Positions 9,018 to 18,218 of a stretch of DNA of 64,000 nt are shown here, in pieces. Positions within the stretch are counted from its first letter, which is position 1. Every line of letters starts with the position of its first letter. Source of the DNA: DAOSXA01 sp964526835 (GTDB taxonomy: Bacteria > Zixibacteria > MSB-5A5 > GN15 > FEB-12); the NCBI GenBank assembly GCA_964526835.1, contig CAZGMK010000019.1:1-64000 (forward strand), given 5' to 3'. A model generated the notes under the pieces. It searched no databases. It worked only from the letters and a program-made list of their open reading frames with translations, and had not been told where the DNA came from. The translations under genes were made by a program, and so were the position numbers.

Positions 9018-10385
9018 CTATGGCAGAATAGTTACGGTCGTAGAGTGACGGTTGACCTCTATGGTTTGCGATTCTTCTTCGGGCACCTCCAGGAAATCGG
9101 CCACCGGCTTGACCAGCTTGCTGAAGTTGAGCACGGCTGTGACGGTCATCTCACCGGGAGCGACATCGAAGGGGACCTCGAAGGTACAGGTTTCCAGCTT
9201 GGTCTCACGCGGGCCGAGACGATAGTCCACGCCGAGAGAGGCGGTGTTCCACTGCTGGATGGTCATGCGACCCTGGGGATCGAAATAGGGCATACGGAAG
9301 ATGCGGTCGCCGACAGGGACACCATCGCGCTGGACGCCTTCGAAGTTCGGTTTATCCAGGGCAATACCCATGTCCTGATAGGCCATGACGTCGGCGGCGA
9401 TGGTGTACTCTTCGCCCTCGAAGCCTTTCTTATCGACGGGCAGGTGATACACGTTTCCGTCGGCGTCGATCGCCTCGACGTGCATCCAGACGATGCGGTC
9501 CTCGACCGAGCCGGTCGGGAACTTGTGTCCGGTCTTCTGATTGAAGAGCGCCACGGTGAACTTGACGACTTCGCCGGGGACGGTTTCGCGGATATCGGGG
9601 TGTATCCTTAACTCGACTGTTCCACCCACCTTACCGGGATCGTGGGCGCCGTGAAACAGGTGCAGGCGGGCATCGTCGTATTCGGTGCCCATCGAGGCGG
9701 TTCTCAAGGGGGCGTAGGTCATGTGACAGTCCTGGCAGCGAGTGCCATCGGCCGCGTAAGGGCCCTCTTTCCACTCCAATTGAGTGGACTTGACCCATAC
9801 GCCGTACGGGCTCATCTCGTTGTGGCAGGTTCCGCAGAACTCGGTGGTACCCAGGAATTCGTTGTAAACCATTTCGTGGGCCGGCGACTTGCCGGTTTTG
9901 CGCGGGCCTTGCTTGCCCGGTCCCGGCTCCATAATCCAGTTGAAGTTGAAGGGAGTCTCCCCGTCGAATCCGGTGATTGTGTGACATACCTCGCATGAGA
10001 CGCCCTCATTCGCCCTGCTGCCTTCTTCAGGATGTGGTGGCGGTACATCGCCGGCCAGGTAGGCCAGAGGCGCATGGCAGCCGTTGCATTCGGCCTTCAC
10101 GGCGGCCACCTTCTCGTCCTTGTCGGCATGCGGTACAGCCAGTTTGAAATACTCTATCTCATCCCAATGGTGAGTGTATGACTGCGACATCATGGACTGA
10201 CGCCACTGACGGTAGAAGTCGACGTGGCACGATGTGCCGCAGTATTCGGGTGTGTCCCAGTCGCCGTAACTGGAGGCGCCCAGGCGCGGGTCATCAGCCC
10301 GGGCGCTCAGGGCAACGACCAGCGAGAGCACGGTTGTCAGCGTCAACGATCGCAAGCTAATAGGGGAGCTTTTCGGGCGTTCCAT
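9018..10385 (-). CDS. Multiheme c-type cytochrome
   Basis: This 455-residue exported cytochrome has a signal peptide ending near ALSARA (residue 30). There are four standard CxxCH heme motifs (100-104 CNGCH, 131-135 CEVCH, 184-188 CGTCH, 217-221 CQDCH) and one variant, CGTSCH (49-54), with three residues between the cysteines. The C-terminal half is a beta domain with the GHKFPTG motif often found after heme clusters in this class (cytochrome c554-like/multiheme family). The frame opens at 10499, but the ATG at 10385 gives a normal signal peptide and has AGAGAGGA just upstream, so that start is used. It probably feeds electrons to or from the adjacent heme-motif barrel. Confidence 0.82.
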   Translation of the reverse strand: MERPKSSPISLRSLTLTTVLSLVVALSARADDPRLGASSYGDWDTPEYCGTSCHVDFYRQWRQSMMSQSYTHHWDEIEYFKLAVPHADKDEKVAAVKAECNGCHAPLAYLAGDVPPPHPEEGSRANEGVSCEVCHTITGFDGETPFNFNWIMEPGPGKQGPRKTGKSPAHEMVYNEFLGTTEFCGTCHNEMSPYGVWVKSTQLEWKEGPYAADGTRCQDCHMTYAPLRTASMGTEYDDARLHLFHGAHDPGKVGGTVELRIHPDIRETVPGEVVKFTVALFNQKTGHKFPTGSVEDRIVWMHVEAIDADGNVYHLPVDKKGFEGEEYTIAADVMAYQDMGIALDKPNFEGVQRDGVPVGDRIFRMPYFDPQGRMTIQQWNTASLGVDYRLGPRETKLETCTFEVPFDVAPGEMTVTAVLNFSKLVKPVADFLEVPEEESQTIEVNRHSTTVTILP

Positions 10386-10556
10386 GCCATCCTCTCTTTG
10401 AATATCCACGCCAACGCGTCGGGGCATCGGCGATGAATGGTAGTCGATACCGTCCATAATCCCTGATGATAACCTACGCCAGCATTGCCACGAGGTCAAG
10501 GTCCGGAAGGGGATTTTGATCCGGATGTGATCGGGATTGAACCGGGCAACAGCAGG

Positions 10557-11063
10557 TCAATTCTGGCGACGAAGTCCCAGGGTGACCAGATTGCGTACGG
10601 TCCCTTTGACGTCGGTCGAAGTGACGGTGATGTTGAGCGAATCGGAGCCGATGAACTCGTTGGACACAGTATAGGTGGGCCCGCCCCTGACATCCTGTCC
10701 GAGCAGTATGTAACCCAGCGCCACTCCCTGAAAGCGGCGGTGCTTGCCGCTGCCGTCCCAGAGGTCCCAGGCGAGTGAGTCGGTTTCGGAATCCACGATC
10801 AGACGGCCGCTGTCGCTGTACTTGAACCCCGCGGTCTGACCATTGAACGAAGTATGGATGACACCGGTGCTGTCGCGGCTGAACTCGGCGCCGCCGTCGA
10901 ACGGGACCTGCATGCCGGTCCAGGGCATGAGAACTTTCCCGCCGCCCTTCCATTTGCCGAGGAAGGGCTCGGAGTCGAAGCGACCGGATTCGTCGGCAGC
11001 CGAAACGCAGAACAGGCCTGCGATCAGAGCTGCGACCGACAGGATGGCGAAGCGATTCATCAT
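10557..11063 (-). CDS. Small exported protein of unknown function
   Basis: This 168-residue protein has a signal peptide (MMNRFAILSVAALIAGLFCVSA). The mature part begins with GRFDSEPFLGKWKGGGKVL, and the remaining sequence is mostly beta strand. The GKWKG opening resembles lipocalin-like or DUF1579-type beta-barrel proteins, but no family can be named safely. It precedes the cytochrome gene on the same strand with a 171-nt gap, so it may or may not share its transcript. Two adjacent ATGs (11063, 11060) are possible starts. Confidence 0.65.
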   Translation of the reverse strand: MMNRFAILSVAALIAGLFCVSAADESGRFDSEPFLGKWKGGGKVLMPWTGMQVPFDGGAEFSRDSTGVIHTSFNGQTAGFKYSDSGRLIVDSETDSLAWDLWDGSGKHRRFQGVALGYILLGQDVRGGPTYTVSNEFIGSDSLNITVTSTDVKGTVRNLVTLGLRRQN

Positions 11064-11312
11064 GCTACCACTTATACGAGGTTGGGGGCTGTTTGTCCAG
11101 ATTGAACCGCCGATCCCGGCATTCGCGGGCGCTATGCGGGGGGTGGGAACGAAAGCCGCCTGCGACCCTGCACACAGTAGTAAGGTCTTGAATCACAATG
11201 GGATAAAAGACGTATCGGGCAGTGTTTTTTGTTGCCCGGAGACGCTTGAGAATGTACAATGCTATGTTGACTATGGTGTATTGGGACACGCAAATCTAAG
11301 GAAATCTGACAC

Positions 11313-13739
11313 ATGCCGCTTGAGCGCGAAAAGATAGAGCCCATCTTCCTTGAAGACGAAATGAGGTCTTCCTACCTCGACTACTCGATGTCGGTCATCA
11401 CCAACCGGGCTCTTCCGGATATTCGAGACGGGATGAAGCCGTCGAACCGCCGCATCCTGGTGGCCATGCATGACCTGAATCTGACACCCGGCCGCGGCTA
11501 TCGCAAGTGCGCCAAAATTGCAGGTGACACTTCTGGCAACTACCACCCGCATGGCGAGCAGGTTGTCTATCCGACGCTGGTTCGCATGGCCCAGAAATTC
11601 AACATGCGGTACCCGCTGGTGGACGGACAGGGTAACTTCGGCTCCATCGACGGCGACGGCGCCGCGGCGATGCGGTATACGGAAGCGCGTCTGACACCCA
11701 TAGCGGTGGAGATGCTGGCCGACCTGGAGAAGGAAACGGTCGGTTTCATGCCCAATTACGACGGCACGCTGAAAGAGCCGGTGGTGCTGCCGGGCAAGTT
11801 CCCGAATCTGATCTGCAACGGTTCATCCGGAATCGCGGTCGGTATGGCGACCAATATCCCGCCTCACAATTTGCGCGAAGTGGCTGCGGGCATAATCAAG
11901 GTTATCGACGATCCCGAGTGTTCGTGCGATGATCTACTCGAGATCATTCCAGGCCCGGACTTTCCGACCGGCGGCATCATAAACGGCGAAGAAGGGATTC
12001 GCGAGGCATACCGGACCGGCCGGGGTCGTATTCTGCTCCGGGCGCGCGCCGCTGTCGAGAAAATGAAGAGCGGCAAGGAAGCGCTGATCATCAGCGAAAT
12101 CCCGTACCAGATCAACAAGGCCAATTTGCTGGAGAAAATCGCCGACCTGATCCGGAACAGAATCATCGAGGGCGTCAGTGATCTCAGGGATGAATCGGAC
12201 CGCGACGGCATGCGTATCGTCATTGAACTGAAGCGAGACCAGCAGGCCGACATCATTCTCAACCAGCTTTACAAGCACACGATGATGCAGGCTACTTTCG
12301 CGATCAACATGCTGGGGCTCGATCACGGTGAACCCAAGCCCATGTCGATCAAGCAACTGGTGCAGGCTTTCATCGAACACCGCCATGAGGTTGTCGTACG
12401 CCGGACAAAGTACGATCTGCGTAAGGCGGAAGAACGCGCTCATATCCTGGAGGGCTACCGGATTGCCCTGGATAATATCGACGCGGTCATCGCGCTGATC
12501 AAGAAGTCCAAGGACACGCCGACAGCCAAGGCCAGCCTGATGAAGCAGTTCAAGCTCAGCGAGATTCAGGCCCAGGCAATTCTCGACATGCGTCTGCAGC
12601 GCCTCACTGGTCTGGAGCGCCAGAAGATCGAGGATGAGTATCGTGAATTGATCAAGAAGATCAGCGAACTCAAGGCTATTCTTGAATCCAAAGCTCTGCG
12701 GATGCAGATTATCAAGGACGAGACATCGGCCCTGGCGCAGAAGTTCGGTGACGATCGCCGTACGGAGATCCAGCCGGCCACCGAGGACCTGTCCGTTGAA
12801 GACCTCATCGCCGAAGAAGAGATGGCCATCACGATTTCGCACCTTGGATATATCAAGCGCCTTTCGGTCTCGGCTTACCGCCGCCAGGAGCGAGGCGGGC
12901 GCGGCGTTAAGGGAATCGAAACCAAGGAAGACGACTTCGCCGAACACCTGTTCATCGCTTCAACCCATGACTACATCCTCTTCTTCTCGACCAAGGGCAG
13001 GTGTTACTGGGTCAAGGTGCACAGCATCCCCGTAGGCGGTCGCCTGGCCAAAGGCAAGCCCATCGTGAACATGTGCCAGATGGAGTCCGGGGAGAACGTC
13101 ACCGCCTTCTGCAAGGTGCGCAACTTCTCCCCCGATTGGTTTGTGATGATGGCCACACGCAAAGGCACAGTGAAGAAGGTCGCTCTGGACGCCTTCTCGA
13201 ATCCTCGCGTTACAGGTGTCAACGCTATCAAGCTGCCCAAGGATGACGAGTTGATCGAGGCAGAGATTACCGACGGCACCAATGACGTAATCCTGGCAAC
13301 CCACCAGGGCATGGCGGTCAGGTTCAACGAAAGCAACGTCCGGGCGATGGGACGCACCGCCTATGGTGTCAAGGGCATCAATCTGAGCAAGGGCGACTAT
13401 GTTGTTGGAATGGTGGTGGCGCGCCGTGATACGTCACTGCTGGTAGCAACTGAGAACGGCTACGGCAAGCGTTCGCTGATCAGCGACTACCGCCTGACCA
13501 ATCGGGGGGGTAAGGGAATCATCAATGTCAAGACCTCCGACCGCAACGGCAAGGTGGTGGCGGTCAAGGAAGTCATGGACAGCGACGAGTTGATTCTGAT
13601 AACCAAGAAGGGGATCGCCAATCGCCAGGCGGTCAAGAATATCAGTGTGATCGGACGCAATACGCAGGGAGTGCGCCTGATCAAGCTGGAGAAGGACGAC
13701 TTCCTGATCGATGTGGCTCGCGTGGCCAAGGAGAGCTGA
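11313..13739 (+). CDS. gyrA: DNA gyrase subunit A
   Basis: This 808-residue protein is the breakage-reunion subunit of a type IIA topoisomerase. It aligns with E. coli GyrA without gaps up to the catalytic tyrosine, Tyr122 in AAMRYTEARL. The C-terminal half carries the six-bladed DNA-wrapping domain, and the GyrA box reads QERGGRG (525-531) against the usual QRRGGKG, which favours gyrase over topoisomerase IV. The quinolone-determining region is unusual: positions 83 and 87 are Gln and Pro (HPHGEQVVYP). I recall similar HPHGEQ-type sequences from planctomycete-like GyrA, so this may be a lineage trait. gyrB is not in the window. The start has AAGGAAA upstream. The acidic tail of proteobacterial GyrA is missing. 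Confidence 0.93.
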   Translation: MPLEREKIEPIFLEDEMRSSYLDYSMSVITNRALPDIRDGMKPSNRRILVAMHDLNLTPGRGYRKCAKIAGDTSGNYHPHGEQVVYPTLVRMAQKFNMRYPLVDGQGNFGSIDGDGAAAMRYTEARLTPIAVEMLADLEKETVGFMPNYDGTLKEPVVLPGKFPNLICNGSSGIAVGMATNIPPHNLREVAAGIIKVIDDPECSCDDLLEIIPGPDFPTGGIINGEEGIREAYRTGRGRILLRARAAVEKMKSGKEALIISEIPYQINKANLLEKIADLIRNRIIEGVSDLRDESDRDGMRIVIELKRDQQADIILNQLYKHTMMQATFAINMLGLDHGEPKPMSIKQLVQAFIEHRHEVVVRRTKYDLRKAEERAHILEGYRIALDNIDAVIALIKKSKDTPTAKASLMKQFKLSEIQAQAILDMRLQRLTGLERQKIEDEYRELIKKISELKAILESKALRMQIIKDETSALAQKFGDDRRTEIQPATEDLSVEDLIAEEEMAITISHLGYIKRLSVSAYRRQERGGRGVKGIETKEDDFAEHLFIASTHDYILFFSTKGRCYWVKVHSIPVGGRLAKGKPIVNMCQMESGENVTAFCKVRNFSPDWFVMMATRKGTVKKVALDAFSNPRVTGVNAIKLPKDDELIEAEITDGTNDVILATHQGMAVRFNESNVRAMGRTAYGVKGINLSKGDYVVGMVVARRDTSLLVATENGYGKRSLISDYRLTNRGGKGIINVKTSDRNGKVVAVKEVMDSDELILITKKGIANRQAVKNISVIGRNTQGVRLIKLEKDDFLIDVARVAKES

Positions 13740-13769
13740 TCGATTCGCAGATACGAGGCACTGACTGGT

Positions 13770-13800
13770 GCGGCCGGACATCAACCGGCCGCGTTCTTTC
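13770..13800 (+). terminator. Probable terminator of gyrA
   Basis: An 8-bp perfect GC-rich stem (GCGGCCGG 13770-13777 with CCGGCCGC 13785-13792) has a 7-nt loop, followed by GTTCTTTC. It lies between two convergent genes and may serve both, though the T-rich tail is on the gyrA side. Confidence 0.7.
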
Positions 13801-13831
13801 CGACTTGTCGATACAGGTGATTTTGAGGGAC

Positions 13832-16102
13832 TCAGAATCGGTAACTCAGTCCAAGGCTGGGGAGGATGCCGGCATCGTATATGTAGCCGTCCGAAGTATT
13901 GATCATCGCATTGCCGTGGTCGGTGGCGTTGGCCACATTAACATTGACGCGAAACTGTCCCAGGTTCAATTCACCGTGCAGGTTCAAACTGGCATGCGTG
14001 GGAAAACGCCGGCTGTTCTGCACCGACAGCTGATCCCGCCACCAGGACTCGGAGTAACGGTCGGCCGTGGTCGAGGCCAGGGTGCTCGAATAGGGATAGC
14101 CCGAACGAATCGCGAGATCGGCACCAAGGTGCAGTCGACGCGAGGCCTGGTAACCAAGCTGGAGGAAGAACCGGTGCGGGGCATCCAGCTCGTGCGGCAC
14201 AGAAACACCGGTGCTTTGACGTGTAGCGTGTGAGTACCCGTAGAATCCGTACAATGAGACGGGCCATTGCCGCGGGCGGCTGACCTGAAACGTGACATCG
14301 GCGCCTATGAAGGTACCGCGTCCCTCAGATTCCATCCGTATAAACCCGGATCCGACAGTGGCGTCATCGACAACCATTGAGTAGTTCGGAATGATAACGG
14401 GCTGACTCGAGACTGTCTTGGAAAAGCCGGTCAGGCGCAGGCCCTTCCATTGATATGCAGCCGACGCCATCCATGAACGGATCGGCCTGAGTTGGTCCGA
14501 GTGGCAGCGGATCAGTACCTGATACGGCTGCAGGAGTCGGCCAACCGGATTCTCGGCGTACCCGCCCAGAGCCAGTTCCACGGCCTGTTGGTTGCCGACC
14601 GGCATAGTGGCTTTGAGTCGGGGTGACCATTCCACCGGCGTCGCCAGAGAACTGAACAGGTCGAGGCGGATTCCCGCCGAAACATCCACGCGGCCGACGG
14701 CCGTTCCCACACTGCCCCACACGGCCCCGTTGGTCTCTGGGGCTTCCAGGTGCAACTCGTCGTAAATGGCGTTCAGTTCGGGTTGATACGGATGGGGCAG
14801 GTCGGAGGTGGCGTCCGGGGGGAGGAAGTTCCAGTTCCTCTGAGTCATGTGCAGGCTGCGTCGGGCCGTATGATTGATCCGGCCACCGAGGGAAAGAGTG
14901 CGGTCGCAGGCCAGTTCGATATCAGCTTCGGCCAAACCCGCGAAGCCACGCCGATGCTCGGAAAGGTTCAGGTGGAACCCGCTGTCCCCTCCCGGCGACG
15001 GGGAGGCGCGGTAGATCTCTTTCGACTGACGTCCGGACAGGCGAGCGCGGATCTCGGCCGACGGTAGCCGCCAACGATAGCGAAGGCCAAGATAGCTGTC
15101 CTTGGTATGCTGAAAAATGCTCACGCCGCCGGAGTTCTGAGGCGACTCGAGAGTAGCATAGGAGAGAAAGTCCTGGACATGGTATTGGTCCAGCACCAGT
15201 GTCTGACGGTCGTTGAACTTGAGCCCTGTTGATACAAAGACATCCTCGAAGTTGGTCGGCGGAAGGGTCCGCCGGTCGGAGCGAATATCGAAGCTGTTGA
15301 CCAGCTTATCGAGAACCGATTTGCGCAATGAGCCCAGGGCGAAGACACGATCGTTGCCGATGCTGAGCGCCCCGGTTGCTTCCAGTGGCGACAAGCCAAC
15401 CTCTCCGCTGAGCGGGCTGCCAAAGGCGTCGGTGGTGGTCAGTTCTAGGGATGCGGGGCCGCCGCGATTGACTTCTGAGCCGTTGGGATGAAGCCGCAGG
15501 TTCTCGACCACGGCGCTGGGTATAATGGTGAAGGCACCGTAGTGATTGGGGTCGGCGCCGATGTTGACGCCATTGATGTAGTAGTCAGGTGCTGTCCCGT
15601 GCACTCGTATCTTCGACGAGTGTTGCGAACCCTCGCGCACGACCGCTGGTTCAACCACTGCTGCTGTCGGATTGCTCGGAACCAGAGAACGTCGGGACAG
15701 GCGATTGACGGCGGTCGAGCCCAGACGCAACCTGGCGAAATCAGGATCGGCCAGTGGTGTGACGGTCACCCCGCTCACTTCGATGGCATTGGGGCTGAGA
15801 ACCAGATGGGCGGGCAAGCCTGTCGCGGCCCTGATCTTTTGCTTGGAGGTCTCAAAGCCGACGGCACTGGCACTCAGCTGGAGACCCGACTGTTCCGCCG
15901 GCAGGGGCAGCGACCATTGGCCTTGCTGATCAGCAACTGTCCCGCTCAGGAGGCTGTCGCCGTGATACAGGACAACGGTAGCGCCGACGATGGGCTGACC
16001 TGTGGGATCAAGCACCGCGCCGGTCAGCTTGTTATCCTCGGCCACGGTGGCGGCCGCCAACAGAGTTACAGCCATGCAGGGAATCGTCAGGAGTTTCTTC
16101 AT
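13832..16102 (-). CDS. TonB-dependent outer-membrane receptor
   Basis: This 756-residue protein has a signal peptide (MKKLLTIPCMAVTLLAAA) and then a carboxypeptidase-regulatory-like beta-sandwich (about 25-110, with GAVLDPTGQPIVGATV). A plug domain follows (about 120-240, including IRVHGTAPDYYINGVNIG), then a long barrel ending in LGLSYRF with a terminal Phe. This is the usual layout of SusC/OmpA-like receptors with an N-terminal extension. The substrate cannot be told from sequence and no obvious TonB box is seen. ATG 16102 with AGGTGA just upstream is chosen over the in-frame GTG at 16111. The gene stands alone, divergent from the EamA transporter. A TonB-like protein and ExbBD proteins are encoded far away at 49673-52627. 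Confidence 0.82.
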   Translation of the reverse strand: MKKLLTIPCMAVTLLAAATVAEDNKLTGAVLDPTGQPIVGATVVLYHGDSLLSGTVADQQGQWSLPLPAEQSGLQLSASAVGFETSKQKIRAATGLPAHLVLSPNAIEVSGVTVTPLADPDFARLRLGSTAVNRLSRRSLVPSNPTAAVVEPAVVREGSQHSSKIRVHGTAPDYYINGVNIGADPNHYGAFTIIPSAVVENLRLHPNGSEVNRGGPASLELTTTDAFGSPLSGEVGLSPLEATGALSIGNDRVFALGSLRKSVLDKLVNSFDIRSDRRTLPPTNFEDVFVSTGLKFNDRQTLVLDQYHVQDFLSYATLESPQNSGGVSIFQHTKDSYLGLRYRWRLPSAEIRARLSGRQSKEIYRASPSPGGDSGFHLNLSEHRRGFAGLAEADIELACDRTLSLGGRINHTARRSLHMTQRNWNFLPPDATSDLPHPYQPELNAIYDELHLEAPETNGAVWGSVGTAVGRVDVSAGIRLDLFSSLATPVEWSPRLKATMPVGNQQAVELALGGYAENPVGRLLQPYQVLIRCHSDQLRPIRSWMASAAYQWKGLRLTGFSKTVSSQPVIIPNYSMVVDDATVGSGFIRMESEGRGTFIGADVTFQVSRPRQWPVSLYGFYGYSHATRQSTGVSVPHELDAPHRFFLQLGYQASRRLHLGADLAIRSGYPYSSTLASTTADRYSESWWRDQLSVQNSRRFPTHASLNLHGELNLGQFRVNVNVANATDHGNAMINTSDGYIYDAGILPSLGLSYRF

Positions 16103-16332
16103 ACAGATCACCTGACGGGTCTATACTCAAACTCCGTGCCGTTCCCCCAGCCCTGACGCCTGGCCCGTAATACGTGGCGGCTTAATCAGTTACATGAGTG
16201 TCTCGATCCTGCACACGATGCAAGACCCTGCTACTGATGCACGGGGCTTCATGATTGGTGAAATCACAGCGGGCCGAGCGCCGAGCCGAGGTTGTTTTTG
16301 CTGTTGCGGCGTGGGGGGAGTATATTTGCCGA

Positions 16333-17262
16333 ATGGAGCTAATCGGTGAATCCGCCGCCCTCGCAACTGCAGTACTTTGGGCGCTGACCTCGATTTTCTT
16401 CGCCCAGGCGGGGCGACGCATCGGTTCGTTTCGGGTCAACGTCGTTCGGCTCGGACTGGCTGTGGCGATTTACATGGTGGTTCTGCTGATAGCGCAGGGC
16501 CGGCTGCTCCCTGAGAACCTGAATCGGGCTCAGATGCTCTGGCTAACCGGGTCGGCGCTGGCCGGGCTGGTTTTCGGCGACGGCTGCGGCTTCAAGGCAC
16601 TGGTGATGATCGGACCCCGTCTGACTACCCTGATGTACGCCGGCGCGCCCATCTGGACGACCATGATCGCCTGGGCGTTTCTTGGCGAGCGTTTGGGACC
16701 ATGGCATCTTCTGGGGATCGGTCTCAGCGTTGGCGGCATTGTCTGGGTAGTCCTGGAGCGGCGCTACCAGGGCGGCGTAACTGCCGGCCTGGCTGCCAAC
16801 CACCCGGACTCGGGCTCGCTGCTCAAGGGCGTTATGCTCGGAATGGGGGCTGCGCTGGGACAGGCCATCGGCCTGGTTATGGCTAAGCAGGGAATGTTCT
16901 TCGCCGGGGGAACGGTCGAGCCCCTGAGCGCCGCCTTCCTGCGCATGGCCGTGGCCTTCCCGGCTATCATCCTGCTGGCCGGACTAAGGGGCCAACTGGG
17001 CTTGATCGGACGCTCCCTTGGCGACATTCGGGCGGTGGGTTGGTCCACGGCCGGGGCGACGGTGGGGCCATTCCTGGGTGTCTGGATGTCATTGCTGGCG
17101 GTCAAGTACATCGCCACCGGGGTCGCCGCGACCCTGAATGCCATGACACCGGTGGTGATCCTTCCGCTGGTGATTCTGTTCTATCGGGAGAAAGTAACAT
17201 ATCGAGCCGCCCTCGGCGCCATGGTTGCGGTTGCCGGCGCGGCCATACTCTTTCTCGTGTGA
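16333..17262 (+). CDS. EamA/DMT-family transporter
   Basis: This 309-residue inner-membrane protein has about ten hydrophobic segments in two similar EamA halves. The first starts at ESAALATAVLWALTSIFF and the second near GVMLGMGAALGQAIGLVMAK. The short C-terminal block GVAATLNAMTPVVILPLV is typical of the drug/metabolite transporter superfamily. The substrate is unknown. The frame opens at 16255, but the ATG at 16333 begins directly at the first helix region and has GGGGGAG upstream. The stop overlaps the next start by one base (TGATG), so the two genes are probably translated together. Confidence 0.82.
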   Translation: MELIGESAALATAVLWALTSIFFAQAGRRIGSFRVNVVRLGLAVAIYMVVLLIAQGRLLPENLNRAQMLWLTGSALAGLVFGDGCGFKALVMIGPRLTTLMYAGAPIWTTMIAWAFLGERLGPWHLLGIGLSVGGIVWVVLERRYQGGVTAGLAANHPDSGSLLKGVMLGMGAALGQAIGLVMAKQGMFFAGGTVEPLSAAFLRMAVAFPAIILLAGLRGQLGLIGRSLGDIRAVGWSTAGATVGPFLGVWMSLLAVKYIATGVAATLNAMTPVVILPLVILFYREKVTYRAALGAMVAVAGAAILFLV

Positions 17263-18218
17263 TGAAGCATCTGGACTACAGTGTGATGCCTTTGGTGTTG
17301 GATCGCTTCTTCAGTGGTGAAGGAATCAGCGAATCCCGCAGGGCGGGACCATCTCGGCGGATCCGGAGCGACTACTTTGATGTTGTGCGTTTCTTCGGTG
17401 ATCAGAGGGTCGACCCCGAAGGAATACACGTTGATCGGCTGGCCGAGCCATTCCGGTTCAGGGATGAGCGCATTGCGAGTTTCGCCGTGTGGGCGGCGCG
17501 GAGGTTGAAGCGTGAGGGCCGATTGTACAGGGGTCCCCAGACAACGAAGGTGGTAAGGACTGAGTTCGAATGCAAGCCTCTGTCATTGACTGTTCAGCCC
17601 TGCGACTACGGCCAGCAGGCGGGGAGCTGCTTTGCTCTGGATACACCCCATGACGAGTTTGGTGGTCGTACGCTTCGCGACTACTATCTCGAGCGATACG
17701 CGTCTCGCGCAATCGAGGATAATCCGCTGGCTGTGTGCCTGGGAGTCTGCGGTCTGGTCCTTACCAACGAGCAGGAGCACCCGTCGCTGCTGCTGGTCAG
17801 GCGGGCGGGCCATCTGGCTTCGCTGGAGGATTCGATCGGTCCATCGGCCGCGGGTTCGGTCGACTGGGAAGAGCAGTCTGGCAGCCTGTCGGATCTGGCC
17901 AGAACTTCCCTGGAGGCCGAGCTGCGAGAGGAGCTGGGCCTTGAACAGAACCGTTATGCCCTGACTCTCCTGGCCTGGGCCAGAGAGATATTCCGTGGAG
18001 AAAGGCCGCAGCTATTCTGCCTGGTCAGGGTCGATATGAACCGTAATCAACTCCGCAACCACATGGATCGGGCGGTTGAGTCGAGCGATGAAGTGGACTC
18101 GTTTGAACTTGTTCGGCTCGAGAATAGAGTCTTGTCCCGGATCGAGCTGGATCGCCTCAATCACGAGGCGCGGATGAACTGGTGGCTGGTTTCGGAATGG
18201 TTGGCGGAGAGGGATTAG
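17262..18218 (+). CDS. NUDIX-like protein
   Basis: This 318-residue soluble protein starts at the ATG overlapping the EamA stop (TGATG). The long upstream extension of the frame, back to 17040, lies inside the transporter gene and is rejected. Residues about 155-300 look like a NUDIX fold: LLLVRRAGHLASLEDSIGPS followed by a helix ending AELREELGL. That helix matches the second half of the NUDIX box (REUxEExGU), but Ala replaces the Arg and the upstream Gly/Glu are not clear. It may therefore bind rather than hydrolyse nucleotides, or have altered specificity. The N-terminal 150 residues are not recognised. The 3' end overlaps the convergent gene by 4 bp. Confidence 0.6.
   Translation: MKHLDYSVMPLVLDRFFSGEGISESRRAGPSRRIRSDYFDVVRFFGDQRVDPEGIHVDRLAEPFRFRDERIASFAVWAARRLKREGRLYRGPQTTKVVRTEFECKPLSLTVQPCDYGQQAGSCFALDTPHDEFGGRTLRDYYLERYASRAIEDNPLAVCLGVCGLVLTNEQEHPSLLLVRRAGHLASLEDSIGPSAAGSVDWEEQSGSLSDLARTSLEAELREELGLEQNRYALTLLAWAREIFRGERPQLFCLVRVDMNRNQLRNHMDRAVESSDEVDSFELVRLENRVLSRIELDRLNHEARMNWWLVSEWLAERD

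Noticed and set aside
11934..12947. 337-codon minus-strand frame inside gyrA
   Set aside because: Shadow of gyrA, caused by codon bias.
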